This document shows, piece after piece, positions 13,039 through 25,000 of a stretch of 64,000 bases of DNA (position 1 is its first letter; each line of letters begins with the position of its first letter). The notes under the pieces were generated by a model. The model did not search any database. It saw nothing but the letters and a program-made list of their open reading frames with translations, and had not been told where the DNA came from. Made by a program: the position numbers and the translations under genes. Location: positions 4,711,001 to 4,775,000 of the forward strand of contig JAFBJZ010000660.1 of the NCBI GenBank assembly GCA_016785225.1, written 5' to 3'. This stretch comes from Psettodes erumei. Lineage: Eukaryota; Chordata; Actinopteri; Pleuronectiformes; Psettodidae.

Positions 13039-14946
13039 AGTTAGCCTTTGTTGTCTGTGAGAGAAGTCAATATATGTCCACTGAGCTGTCAGCTGATTGG
13101 ACCCTGTGTGCATCTCCTCTGTTCTATCTGGTCTCCATGGCATCATTTATAACGACCAAGATCCAAAACTCAGACTGTCTGCTCCAAATGGAGCAAAATG
13201 TCAGACCCAAAATGATCAACATACATAGTGTTGCACATAAGTAAGTATAAGATGTGAAAGTACCTCATAATCAACATCATGTATGTACGAGTTCCACAAG
13301 AAAGATGTTGCGCATATAACTGTACTTCACATATACAATACTGGCTAGATGCAGTAAATCACAAGCGTATAACACTTATTCCTTGAGATACCCATTTCTG
13401 TTTCTCACTCATTTTCATGATAAAGTGTGCTGTCAGCAGGTGGCTTTCTTTCCCACAGCCACATAATGAGAGAATATGTCTCGAATCAATGAAAAAAAAG
13501 AAAAATACAAACCCTTCAAACACTTGTCACATTATTAATGTTGCTCTGTGATTCAGAAAAAAAGGAAGCAAAATGCATTCTCCGGATAATTAAATGCATC
13601 CTTTTGTTTTGTGCAGGGTAAAACAAATTCAGAATATATTGGGGATCTGTGTTTGGTTCACTTGGCTTAGGTATTAAAGGTATGAAAGCTTTAAAGTAGC
13701 CCAATCTGTGATCAGTGCAAGAAAATAAGGATCATTTATGTTTTCATAAGGGTTCTGTAGGGATTAACTTCGACATGCATGAATGTGAGCACACACACAC
13801 AAACATGCACACACATCCTGAAACAACACATTTACTCACATACTCCTCACACATGCACACATGTACACTGGGGTGTTTGCTGTGCAAGATGAAAGCCAAA
13901 TGTCTGGAAACCAACTTCACATCTGCATCCCGTTAAATACGCTAATAATACCCAAACACAACAGCGAGGATGTGCATGTGAACACACACGCGCAGATTGG
14001 AAATTTTTAGCAGGCTGTGTAAAGACAAGGGTTTAGGGATTCACTTAAAATGAGAGGTTTTACACCTTTCCAAACAAAAGCCGTGAGGGGTGTGTATGAG
14101 TGTGTGTGTTGTGTCTACATCTCTCTTGTCTATTTATTGGAACCATCAATGTAACAGAACACTTTATGCTCATGTGAGTCATCTCTAGTTTCACTTTTAG
14201 CTTTTAATTAATTTGGTCCAATGAAGTCCCAGAAGACAAACCATGACTAAAAACAAACACATGCACTTAAATGTCTCCTGTTTCATTTTGTAACCTCAGT
14301 AACAACCATGAGGAGCGTGTTGATCTGAGGAAAGTGTATCCAGTGTTTGCCTGGTGGGCAAATTTTCTGTACCTTATTAGATGACTTTAAAAAAGCAAAT
14401 AAATAAAAGGAAACCAAATTAGCTTCTTATGAAGTTTATTGGTGAAGCCAAAAATATTCAATAACACGCAGTTCTGCTAAATTACAGCACATAATATAAC
14501 TTTTTAGACGCTAGATTGCATGCACGATAAACGTCTGTGTGTGTGTGTACGTGCGTGTCTGTATGCGTGTGTGTGTGTGTGTGTGTGTGTGTGATGGTTT
14601 GACGCATCTCTACTGAGTGCATTGCCTGGTCAAAATCTCCGGTGATCACCCAAATAAAACAGGAAGCATAAAAATGTCCTTAGAAAATAAAAGCATATAC
14701 ATTTAACATTGTTAATACAAAGTTATCAGTCATTGGAATATTATTAAAAACATACATTTTTCAATGGAAATTGCACAATGTAATTGTAATTTGAATTGGC
14801 TCTAATTCAATGGATTATATCAATTGTTAAGTATTAGTTCTAAGAAAGCATGTGTCCTTTGTGACTTTTATTCTGTTACCCATCACCGGAAATATTTTTT
14901 TCTTCTGTGTGGCTTGACACTGGAGCGTAATTTAACTCTCTCCACC
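13037..14946. other. Region upstream of cxcl12; promoter not resolved
   Basis: No gene is seen. The proximal 250 bases are AT-rich with TATAT-like stretches (for example around 14814-14819), but no core promoter can be assigned with confidence. The transcription start is therefore unknown, and with it the length of the 5'UTR. Confidence 0.4.
14535..14593 (+). repeat. Interrupted (TG)n microsatellite
   Basis: A TG-rich run broken by TACG, TGCG and CTGTATGCG. It lies about 430 bases upstream of the cxcl12 start codon. Confidence 0.9.
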
Positions 14947-15012
14947 ATGGTCCCGTCAGTCACAAACCGTCTGGACTTTATTCCGAGCAGGATCAGATCC
15001 CGGTGGCATTAA
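14947..15012 (+). CDS. Upstream ORF of cxcl12, 21 codons
   Basis: An ATG in near-ideal Kozak context (CCACCATGG) opens a 21-codon frame beginning MVPSVTNRLD and ending at a TAA, six bases before the cxcl12 ATG. If the cxcl12 transcript starts upstream of 14947, ribosomes would meet this frame first and the chemokine would depend on leaky scanning or reinitiation. The peptide resembles nothing I know. The frame itself is certain, but its presence in the mRNA is inferred. Confidence 0.45.
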   Translation: MVPSVTNRLDFIPSRIRSRWH

Positions 15013-15018
15013 CGCAGG

Positions 15019-15085
15019 ATGGACGTGAAACTGCTGGCACTCGTGGCTGCGCTCACGGTGGTGTCATATGCGCCTCCATCACAAG
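15019..15085 (+). CDS. cxcl12: cxcl12 coding exon 1
   Basis: Encodes residues 1-22 plus one base, a typical signal peptide (MDVKLLALVAALTVV). The start ATG has A at -3 and G at +4. The donor is GTATTT and the intron phase is 1. Confidence 0.93.
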
Positions 15086-18000
15086 GTATTTAATCTGCTT
15101 TGATCAGGTCTGTCTCGACTTCTTTTTCAGGTCTGTTTAAGTCTGTTAAGACATTTATTTTTAAATTTTGTTTCTCCCTTAGCTGTCATAAAATAAAGCG
15201 AGGATTAACTCAGAATGTTTAATGGTTATTAAATCATTATTTGCTTGAATGGTATGAATGGAATGAATCATATAGTTACCGGTTGCTCGATTAAAAAGTA
15301 AACAAAATATTTTTATACCGCAAAGAAGTTTGCAGGAAAAAATGCATGGGTAGAGAACATATTTGAAACAGATAAGTTTTGCTCTCACAACCGCCTCCTT
15401 TTTGTACCGAAATAAAACATTGACAGTCTTTTGCAGTTATTATGCTATTTTTATCTTAATGGAGGTTCGTGGTAGCCTTCAATCTTGATGTTAGTCATCA
15501 GTCTATCCAAATAACTTGCACTTCAATGCAGATGCCAAATTCAAAACACATGCTATTAATTCGCAAGTGTTGCCTAATCCTTACATTTTAATTATACCGT
15601 AATTCCTCTTCATTTTATTCTAAAGTAATTGAAACTTGGAAAAAAAATAGAATTGCCTTTAATATATGAGCTTGTGCTGGAAACCAAAAACAACTGGCTG
15701 CACATGTAATTCGTGCTGTAGGCATACGAAATTCCCACATCACTGATCAATGTGTGTATTTGTTCAGTTCTTTGTTTTCCTTTAATTACGCGCAAATGAG
15801 GTAGCTATAAGGCCAAGCCCCACACAGTCTACATGGCGACACCAGTCGCCCAACTGGAAGGTGTTGCGCCTTTTCTCATGGTAATGGTGTGATATCAGGT
15901 GTAAAAAATAATTAGCATCGGGTTTAATCCACAGCAGTACTTCTGACCATCTGTTTGTGGGACCAACTGCCTCCTCTCACTTTCGCATAAAGTTTCTGAC
16001 AAGGAAAAGAAAATTGTGTTGTTTTTTTTCCTTGCTCATTTATACTAAAATAACAAATACTGGTAATGTAATAAATAATGTATTTTTCCCAGATATTTAA
16101 GGGTTAAGTTAAGACAAATTTTGCCCTGTAAGTGCCACATAAACAGAGAAAGAGAAAAAAGACAGAAAAAATAGTCTTATTTATTTTTACACATCAGTCA
16201 ACTGTTACCATCTCTGTGTACAGACCTGAAAGCTGGGGTCGTAATGGAAAGTATGCACATCGATCATGAAGTTTAAGGACCACACAGTACACAGTTGTGT
16301 GTGACTGAAAGAGCTTACTGTTTTGGGGTCTGGAAGTCCTGGTATAAATGTTCCATGCTTCTTTCTGTGTGGGTTCTGTGGGTCAAAAAGAAAGAAATCT
16401 GTAAAACTTTCAACTTGTTTCAACTTGTTCATATGTTGGACGTGATACCTCACAATATCATTTTCATCTAATTTTTTTATTGTTTAAATAATAATGTTTG
16501 ATCTTGCTTATTTTAACAACATATACTGTCTCTAGCAAAATCCAAGTTTATACTGTAGAATATTGTTTCATTGCTTTCTTTGAAACATGCTTTGCTGTAG
16601 ATATCGCTTTCTGTAACTGATACTGATCATTTCCTCTCTTTCTTAGCGAAACCCATTAGCCTGGTGGAGAGATGCTACTGCCGCTCAACAGTCAACAACC
16701 TCCCGCGGGGCTACATCCGAGAGCTCAGGTTCATCCACACGCCTAACTGCCCCTTCCAAGTGATGTGAGTTTGGTTTTCAATGGTTTCAGTGGGTGGCTC
16801 TCATACAGACACATAGAAGTGCATGCTTTCCATGCCAGTACTAAAAAAATCAGACAGGGTTCCTCCTTGTTGGACATTTCTCACCATCAATCTCTGAGAG
16901 GTGACAGGCCAGAGAAAGGAGTTGTGAATGTGTGTGTACACACACGCCCCTCTATCACTTGGCCTTACACACACACACACATCCAGGGAAAGTGAGATGT
17001 TTTTACCACAGGCCCGTTGACACATCCACAGGAAGTGCTGCGTTAAAGTACAATTGACTGTGAAAGGGAAGTGGAACTTGGATGCAGTTTTGTTTTGAAC
17101 GAGAAAGCAATAATTGTGGGTTTAGTAATTGGGTTTGTTTCTCATTTTCTTGTCACGCAGCGTTTCCTCATGCTGTGCTTACAACCTTTCGTTCTAATCC
17201 CATTCATTGTTTAAGCCTGTATGGACCAAATTTATAGATGGAAGTGTGTAGCAGCATGAGTACAATGCGGTCGGTTACATTAGACAGGAAAACTTCAGGA
17301 ACCGTTAAATGTTAAGAGTGGGAAATAAAAGTGGGAGGTCTCACATATGGGGAGAATGTAAAACTTATTTCAGTTACCGAAAAAAGGACAAAAGCGCCAA
17401 AGGAGGCATGATCTCCTACATAGAGACATATGATCCAGTCTCAACGCAATCTGGAAATAAGGGTTACGCTGGATTTAGAAAGTAGCCTGTAGCCATATGT
17501 TGAAGGACAGACTCCTCAACCTCTATGTACTCAAAGTTTTTACTGCACAGTCATTAGGCAGTACAATCAAGGGTGATGTAAATTGCCTTACTGCACATAT
17601 TCTATATGAATATACTGAATGCAATGCAGCAGTTTCACAAGCAGGAGGCAGAGTCTTAAGTCATTATCAAACTTATGCACTCCTGTGAAAAAGCTCTCCA
17701 TATGTGTCAAACCGACAAGGCAGTGTTAATTCAGCCTCTTTGATAACAACATGTCAAGATACCTGACATCACTGATTGTGTGTAATTCACCCTTCATTCT
17801 TCAGGTGAGGGATAATTGGCATATACTGAACTATTTTTCTTTTTCCTGATCAGTGCCAAGCTGAAGACAAACAAAGAGGTGTGTGTGAACCCAGAGATCC
17901 GATGGCTGCAGCAGTACCTGAAGAACGCTATCAACAAGTAAGTGCAGATTTGAACAAATAACTCGTCTGGTGCCCTGTGAAATCGCTTCCACTCTATAGA

Positions 18001-19615
18001 AATTTAAAGCAAATCATGCAAGAATGCAAAAAGCGCAAATGCGCATTTGGACATCTATCAATGGACCATTGTGAGAAGGACTGCTCTTAATTGCTAAACT
18101 TCTATTGGAGCCCAAACTCAAAACATGCTGGTACATGAAGTGGGAGGAAAGACTGATTCCACTTTCACACACTAACTGTGGGGTTGATGTTGGATAATAC
18201 ACAAACTTTAAAACTGCATTTAATCTCTTCGTACTAAAATGCTGTTATGGGTTCATCACTGTTCTTAAAAGACCCAGGAGTGAATGTGGTTTTATAAAAT
18301 ATACACTAATGCCACACTGGGAATATACTGTATACTTGAGAGAGATTTGAAAGTAACACTGGGATTTAACATGGCATAACAGCAACTTTGATTGGTACAG
18401 AATTATCGTTCTCTCCTGGTCATGCTATGTAACAATAATACAACACACAAAAAACAAATCTACAAAAAGTTTGTCTGAGATTGAGGCGGCTAAAAGTCAA
18501 CGCCAATATCAACTGTCTCCTTCCTGCTCTGAAGAAGGAGACACATTTCTTGAAAACCCTTGGCACAGTAAAGTTTATAGAAGGGATCAAGTTGCCATCC
18601 TGAAATCTGTGCAGTTGAATATTTCTAAAGCCCTTCAGTGGCCGCATGAAATAAACTGTATTCTGTGTTGTGGAGGCAGATGAAGACTGTTAGGATGAGG
18701 GGAAAAAAGTGGATTTCCTGTCTTTCCACGTGGAGAAAACTAAATGAATGCAGAATGTTGATAAATCCACCATGCACCTTCTGACACACACAGTCAGCGC
18801 CCAAAGAGCGACCCGCCCGCAGTGCCACAGTCAGACTGTCTGTCTCAAGGATGATTGTGGAGCCTTGACTTGTCGAGGTGTCAACAGTCCTCTGCATAAC
18901 AAAACAGCTCTAGTAAGAGGATAGATGGTGGTCATTTACAAAGGATCAGTCTTTATGTGTTTGTAATTACACATACGGGCAAAGGGGAGGAGGGACAAAC
19001 TTATTTACAATGTGTAGAAATGCACGCGATTGTAATGCTACACTTTAGTCTGGTAAATAAAGCATGATGTTCGTAGCAGTTGAAATGTGATTCGAGCTAA
19101 CGAAGTGTAAGTGTACAGCACTCTGCAGCTGCTGCAGGTGACTCATCTTTAGAAATAGCCAACGGTCTAAAGGGCTAAAGGGAGACCGATTAACCTGCCA
19201 ACAATCTATGCATAATAAAATTAACTTTAATAAGTCAAATGTTTAGTTCATAACTACATATTATATATATTTGGCCCTGTAAAGTTCACACAGAACTGAC
19301 TTCTGCTGGAACTGAACATATTTTGATATTTGGCTTCTAGAAACCCTGGCATTCAGTCATGGGTGAGCCAATACTTTTCACTTTTTACATTTTGTAGTTA
19401 CAAGTTAGCTACCAGGTGTTTGTCCCATTAGACACTATAAATAGTTTTATTTTTGTCACTGTTACAAAGTAATTCTTTTAAACTCTGAACTTGTTTTCAA
19501 TTGAAATTAACAGGACACAACCAACTGCTGTCTTCACATCCGTTTTGTTCTTATACAACTCATAACAAATTTTCTTTTTCCTTCCAGGATGAAGAAATCC
19601 AAGCAAGGCAACTAA
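15019..19615 (+). CDS. cxcl12: C-X-C motif chemokine 12 (stromal cell-derived factor 1), four coding exons
   Basis: Coding exons are 15019-15085, 16647-16764, 17854-17937 and 19588-19615, joined by GT-AG introns with consistent phases to give 98 aa. Residues 1-23 form a signal peptide. The mature protein begins KPISLVERC, the conserved receptor-activating N-terminus of this family. C32-Y33-C34 is the CXC motif and C57 and C72 complete the two disulfides. The strand stretches HTPNCPFQVIAKLK and WLQQYLKNAINK (C-terminal helix) are diagnostic. CXCL12 is secreted and signals through CXCR4 and the scavenger ACKR3 to direct germ-cell, lateral-line and leukocyte migration; that role is family knowledge. 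Fish have a and b paralogues. Linkage to ercc6 and drgx suggests the a copy, but I cannot prove this. An alternative 90-aa form is possible by reading through the third donor, whose sequence encodes TAA. Confidence 0.95.
15086..16646 (+). other. cxcl12: cxcl12 intron 1
   Basis: AT-rich intron with GT...TTCTTAG ends. Nothing else is recognised in it. Confidence 0.85.
16647..16764 (+). CDS. cxcl12: cxcl12 coding exon 2
   Basis: Encodes residues 23-62: the mature N-terminus, the CXC motif (C32, C34) and C57. The acceptor is TTCTTAG and the donor is GTGAGT, phase 2. Confidence 0.95.
16765..17853 (+). other. cxcl12: cxcl12 intron 2
   Basis: Intron with GTGAGT donor and TGATCAG acceptor. It contains short CA runs near 16935 and 16970 and no other recognised element. 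Confidence 0.85.
17854..17937 (+). CDS. cxcl12: cxcl12 coding exon 3
   Basis: Encodes residues 62-90: the third strand with C72 and the C-terminal amphipathic helix. The donor GTAAGT is placed so that unspliced reading gives AAG TAA, ending the protein after K90. Confidence 0.95.
17938..19587 (+). other. cxcl12: cxcl12 intron 3 / possible 3'UTR of a short isoform
   Basis: Spliced out for the 98-aa form. If retained, the frame stops at 17939-17941 and this region would serve as a 3'UTR. An AATAAA at 18650-18655 followed by a GT-rich stretch could polyadenylate it. Confidence 0.6.
18650..18655 (+). terminator. cxcl12: Candidate intronic polyadenylation signal AATAAA in cxcl12
   Basis: The hexamer is followed within 15-25 bases by CTGTGTTGTGG, a GU-rich stretch suited to cleavage factor binding. 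It would serve the short isoform. The site is seen; its use is inferred. Confidence 0.35.
19588..19615 (+). CDS. cxcl12: cxcl12 coding exon 4
   Basis: Encodes the last residues MKKSKQGN and the TAA stop, after a CTTCCAG acceptor. The basic tail is typical of the longer beta/gamma-type CXCL12 forms and contributes to heparan sulfate binding in the family. Confidence 0.92.
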
Positions 19616-19702
19616 AAACAAGCCTGCAGAGATCCTCCTGAGGATTTGGATCACCATCACATAAATATGCAATGTGTGATGAAACCATCTGGTATGTTGT
19701 AC

Positions 19703-19710
19703 AGCACTTA
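19703..19710 (+). promoter_or_regulatory. cxcl12: miR-430-type target site (AGCACTTA) in the cxcl12 3'UTR
   Basis: AGCACTTA is the full complement of nucleotides 1-8 of miR-430 family members that begin UAAGUGCU. It lies 87 bases after the stop codon. miR-430 control of zebrafish sdf1a is established, so a functional role here is plausible. Confidence 0.55.
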
Positions 19711-21974
19711 ACCCGGCTGCCACGCTGCAGCAGCCATTTGCTTGGAATGAACCTACAACTCTTCACCATGAACACCGATCCACCAGCCCTGCCACTGCCT
19801 TTACCGTCACCACTCTCAATACTTATAGAGATCATAGATGTTATTAGTGCAAAGTGCAATTATATCTGTGAGTATATGTTTTTTTTCTAACTATAATGTA
19901 TATACTTTTTTGTTAATGGACATCAAGGTTTTTTTGTAGATTTTCTCATCCCTTTGGCCCACCAAAAAGGGACCGGCCTCAGATTCTAAGTTTAAAGGAG
20001 AGAGATGCAGGTCAGCAGGAGGGGTTTCTCCAAAACAAACATGAATCACTATCCTACTTGCAAGTAGAATCCTGTGGTCTGCTGAGCCAGGAGAAAATGG
20101 AATTATTATAACTAATCCTAAACATGGGATCTGGTTATGCTGATCGTTGCTGATTCTAAATTGTACAAATTGAAAAACAACTGTGTATAGTTTCTCTTCG
20201 AAAAAACTGAGGAATGGGCAGAGCCCAGAGTTTGCCAAGTTGTATTTCATGTTTCAAGTTAACTGGCATTCCAGCGGGTGCCAGCTACCCCAAGACTAAA
20301 TATAAGACGTATACAAGATCCTAGTAAAAATGGCAATTACAATCTTTTTTTGTGATGGAAATTAGGATGCCGAGAGAACTCAAGCATTTCCGGACCCGCT
20401 CTGTGGCTCCGATGCAATCTTGTGCTACCCAGCGTTCTCAGAGAAAAGCTGAACATCTGGATCCTAATACTTTTAACCAATAACTTAGATTTTACTGAAA
20501 TCATACAGCTGTTTTCACTAATAAGAGAGTAAAAACAAATCACATCGATCAACCATTTATTGATACCACAAAATCAGGAGACACTCATGTTCACTGGATT
20601 CTGATTGAAATTATCACTTACTATGAATGTCCATTTCAAAGAAGGGTGTACTGAAATTTGAATATCAGTTACCATATCAGTAGTTAAAAACCTATGTTAT
20701 ATTGAGTAAAGAAAGTAGTACCATTACTGACACTTAATAGATGTACATAAATGTGACTACCTACAACTGTAATGCAGATAGCAATGCACTTTATATCTGA
20801 TGTATTCATGTTTTCACAACAGAAATTACTATTACTCGTCAAGTTTGATCATTAAATTCTGTCTTTATGTCTTTATGTTCTATGTCTATCGTGCTGTTTC
20901 CATTCTGTGCTTTTTGATCAATGAATGTGTAGCTGCATTTGACTGTTTAAAAGTCTGGGAGATCTATCCATGTACTCGTACAAATCTCCTTGTCATATGT
21001 AAAATTAATATTATACAAATGTTTTTATTTTTGTACTCTTGTATGCATTTATATATTCGATGCAAACATTTAAACGAAGGAACTGTACTTTCAAATTTGA
21101 GCCATCCAGCCAATGTTTTATTGTAAAACTTGTATGCAGTTGCTCAGTAAAACAAAGGAAATCTTTAAAATGTTATGGTTACACTTTTAATGTGTTCTTT
21201 GCTATATGTTACAAGTCGTTTTTTATCACAACTATACACACTTATATCCACTGATGTGCACAGTTCATTCAAGTGATCCTTTCCATTTTTATATTAGGTG
21301 TAAAGCAGGCTTTTCCAGGGCTAGTACACAGCTGGTCTAATCTTACTGTACTAGCTGGGTCAGAGGGTAAATTTGATGCTTTGATGTGAGAACATGTGTT
21401 TAGCTTTACTTACAAGGGCAAATGAAAGGCAGGGACAATGATCCTGCCTGTTATTTAACTATTAACTCAACAAGCGGCCATTAACAAACATTAGAGCTAA
21501 AAAGGATGAACTTTTAACTTCCCACAAAGGGCATTATGTGAGGCAGGGCACAGTAGTGTGATGAGAGTGGTCCGCTGATTGAAACATCAGGGACACAGCA
21601 GCAGCCCACGGCCCATTTTGTTGCATTCACTGATCAGCTTTGAAGTCCAGATTAAACGTGATAAAAGCAGAGTCAGCAGCACTCTTTGTGGTAGATAAAG
21701 CAATTTATTTAGCCCCTGGTGCCCCGATTTGGAATGGAAGTTAATCACATAGTGTAAAATCACTGTATGACCTGACTGTGTTTAACTGTGTTAACTGTGG
21801 GTATCGCTGCAGGAATCTGCAGGTAGCAACAAGTATTTTTTCTATTTAGTACTGTTAAGATTGAGCAGCTTTCCTTGTGTGCCATTTTTATCAGTCACAC
21901 AGAGGACATACTTCATATCCTCCAGTGTTAGGTATTTGTACAATTGTAAACCATTTTTCCACAGATTTATTTCA

Positions 21975-21980
21975 ATTAAA
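21975..21980 (+). terminator. cxcl12: Candidate cxcl12 polyadenylation signal ATTAAA
   Basis: ATTAAA followed by CAAATGGCTCATGTTGTTTA, giving a possible cleavage site and a GT-rich downstream element. Other, shorter 3' ends are possible. Confidence 0.35.
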
Positions 21981-22000
21981 CTTTATACATCAAATGGCTC

Positions 22001-25000
22001 ATGTTGTTTACTTTCTGTAATCAGTGTGTGACTGACTTATCTCTGTTGCCTGCACAGGAATATAAATGAAAAGCAGTTGTAATAGATCATAAGTCCTCGT
22101 GTTCTTTGGATCATTGCCAACACACACCAGTTAAACTATGCAGGTGGTGTGACTGGAACCATGAAGCCTGAGGTGTAATAAAAGGGGACGTAAAAGTGTT
22201 TAACTTGATATTTTATGTGCACATTACATTTTCCTGCAAATGGAAAATGAAAGAAAAAATGCAAGAAATTTCCCGAAAAGCTAGTAAAGTTAGAACATGC
22301 ATATAAAAAGTGTTGTGTCTGAGAAACAAAAACACCGTGTGTAAACATATAAAGAGGTCTCTGCAACAACATCTCCATTAATCAAGAGGCTATGGAGAGT
22401 AAATGAGATGTGTTAAAAATACTAATGCATCTGTCCATCAAGGTTACTGAAGTGGACAACATTATTAAATTCAGATTCAGACAACGGATCTTCCTCACAG
22501 TGCCATGTTGGTACTTGAGGTTAGCTAGGCACCAAGCCTAAATAAAGGCACCCTTAGATTTATCTCTGCGTGTTTCACATGTAAATCACCAAACCTGAGA
22601 GACAAGTACGTACAGTAAATCTAGTCAGCTGTGACTCACTGCCACTTAGGAGATAAAGAAAATCCCAGAAAGAGTGACTTTTTAAACCAATAACTCAGTT
22701 TAAAAACTTCAATTAAAGTCTGCTGCAAGGCTGGGTTTTATAAAATTGTGAAATTGCTCTAAAAAAATAAAGGGACCAGAAGGCTACTCAGTACATTGGT
22801 ATGAGCTGCACAGCCAGCAATGCACTCCTTTGCTCAAAAGGCTAAGGACTGTACAAGACAGGAGAAGACATATGAAATTCATATCCAGCATTGCCTTCAA
22901 AAACTCGTCGGGGTTTAGAGTTCAACCATGGAGTAAGACAAAAAAAAACAACAAAAATGGACACCTTGACGGATGAATAAAGATTTGTCATGTGAAATAC
23001 AAAAGGGTGACAAAGAAAGAAGGGACAAGTGGAGCGAGTGTGCTCATTTAACTTAAAGTGCATGCTCCCTCCATGTTTAAGTGTAAGGGCTCCCAGATGT
23101 GAAATTCCATTTAGTGGTTATTCATCATGAAAAGCTGAGCATGAAAATATAAAGTTTTAGAGACAGAGTGTGGTATGTGTGTGTGTTTGTGTGTGTGCAC
23201 TAGAGGGTAACAGGTCATAGAAAGCCACTTCAAGAAGGTCCCAGTGAACATTTCTTTCCCCGGTCAGAGCAGTTTTTAATAAAAAACTACAAGGTGGTAA
23301 AGTTAACCTCAGGTCAGTTGTAATATTTGTGCATGTGTGTGTTATGTGTGCATCAGTGATTATGTATATGCATGCATGCGTGATACCACTTCCTTCCAAT
23401 ATACAGAAACCATTAACTTTCAGCTTTGTACCTACACTCATTCTGGCAGCTGAACAAAGCAGTTTAAGGGTCCTCAAATTGTCACCACTGAAATGTCAAG
23501 GGCTCATGAAAATTGCCATTTGGAGTGCAATTGGTGGTCAAAACACAGAAACTACCTTGTTACTGAGGTTTGACCATGGAAGAGTAAAATGCCAGAACAC
23601 TTCTCGTAGACCGAAATGAAAACTATGAGGCTAGTTGCCGAGCTGCTGTGATCTGAAACTTGGGATTTTTTTGAACTAGCAGTGTGAGGATGTGACTGCA
23701 CACAGATCTGGTGTAATTAAGTCATTGCAACCCACTGAAGGTCTGATTGTAATTTCTTCTGCTCCATGAAAATTCTCTCCTGTTTGCAGGCCTTTTTGGT
23801 GATACTACTTTCCTTCCCTGAAGTCACACTCCACACAAGAAAAATAAAAAAAAAAAACATCTTACATCCAAAAGCTCATAACATATGAACTTTTGGGCAT
23901 GAACTTTCTATTTGTGCATGTGTTCGTGGTAGTTCGGCATGAAAACATTTGATCTCCAAAACGGAAACTTGACATTTTCTGCTCAACCCCCTCAACAATT
24001 AGCTCTTTGCAAAAGGTCAGCTACTGCAGGGCAGATACTTGACTGTCATGTGGGACTGATCTTTCTTTTCCTCATTTTTTTTGACTCTTCTTAAATTCCT
24101 TGCTACGCACCATCAGTCTCTCAATACAGAGGTGGATAAAATAATAGAGATGAGTTGGTGTAATTTAAGATTAAAGATTAGGAACCTATAGAAACTTCAG
24201 TCTGAGAGATGCTAAAATAATGGGAACTTTTAAATAATCATAATGAAAATGAACACACTGGATATCTTAATATCTATTAAATTTATCTTCATTGTTCCAT
24301 TAACTGACAGTCAACAAACCCCGATAATACTGCAGAAGAGAAAAAGTTTTCTTGAATATGCTGACGCTCTTTAGACAGGATCTTTACTATGTGAACTTGC
24401 ATTCCAGATGTAATGCATCATGCATTATGTGGTTGCAAAACCTGGATACAGAGTTTTCTGCAATCCTTTTTTTTCCCTTTCTCAGATAGGATGCTCATAG
24501 CTGCTTTCTAATATCTCATCAGAGCACACAAGCAGATGTTGCCTATTCTCCAGTGCACAGAAAATAAACTAGCTTTACTGTGTTTACTCTGAAATTCCAT
24601 AGATACTGTAATTCTCTGAGATACTAAAATGTGTGTGTGTCTGGGATGTGTGTATCCAGAGCTCCCGCGCTCTCTCAACCACAGCTCCCCTCCTGCTCCC
24701 TGCCTTCTGTTGTGAGTTCCAGACCAGGCCACTGCCCTGGAGCACCGGGTACACCGAAATCATGCTCCCCATGGGAAACATTAGCAGAGTCATAGCTGTT
24801 CTGGTATCAGATGACCCATGGCACATTTCCACGAGTGCACACTCATGCTCTGAAAAAATCCCAAGTAATGATTTGTAAACGACTTGTTGATTGTGCAGGG
24901 GGTAGGAGTGGGGGGGCACTGACGGTTGTTAATTGCCTTAACACTGCCAGTGACCCGCCAGAGCATTAATCACAATTATGACAAAATTACTCAGCTGAAT

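Larger units (their letters stand above)
19616..22000 (+). other. cxcl12: cxcl12 3' untranslated region (inferred extent)
   Basis: AT-rich sequence downstream of the stop with no other gene. It contains a miR-430-type 8mer at 19703-19710, a weaker GCACTT at 20786-20791, several ATTTA pentamers and a candidate ATTAAA signal at 21975. Fish cxcl12 3'UTRs are known to be long. The end at about 22000 is a guess from the signal. Confidence 0.5.

Noticed and set aside
19672..19890. Short frames in the cxcl12 3'UTR as separate genes
   Set aside because: No conserved motif, no splice structure, and they overlap the inferred UTR.
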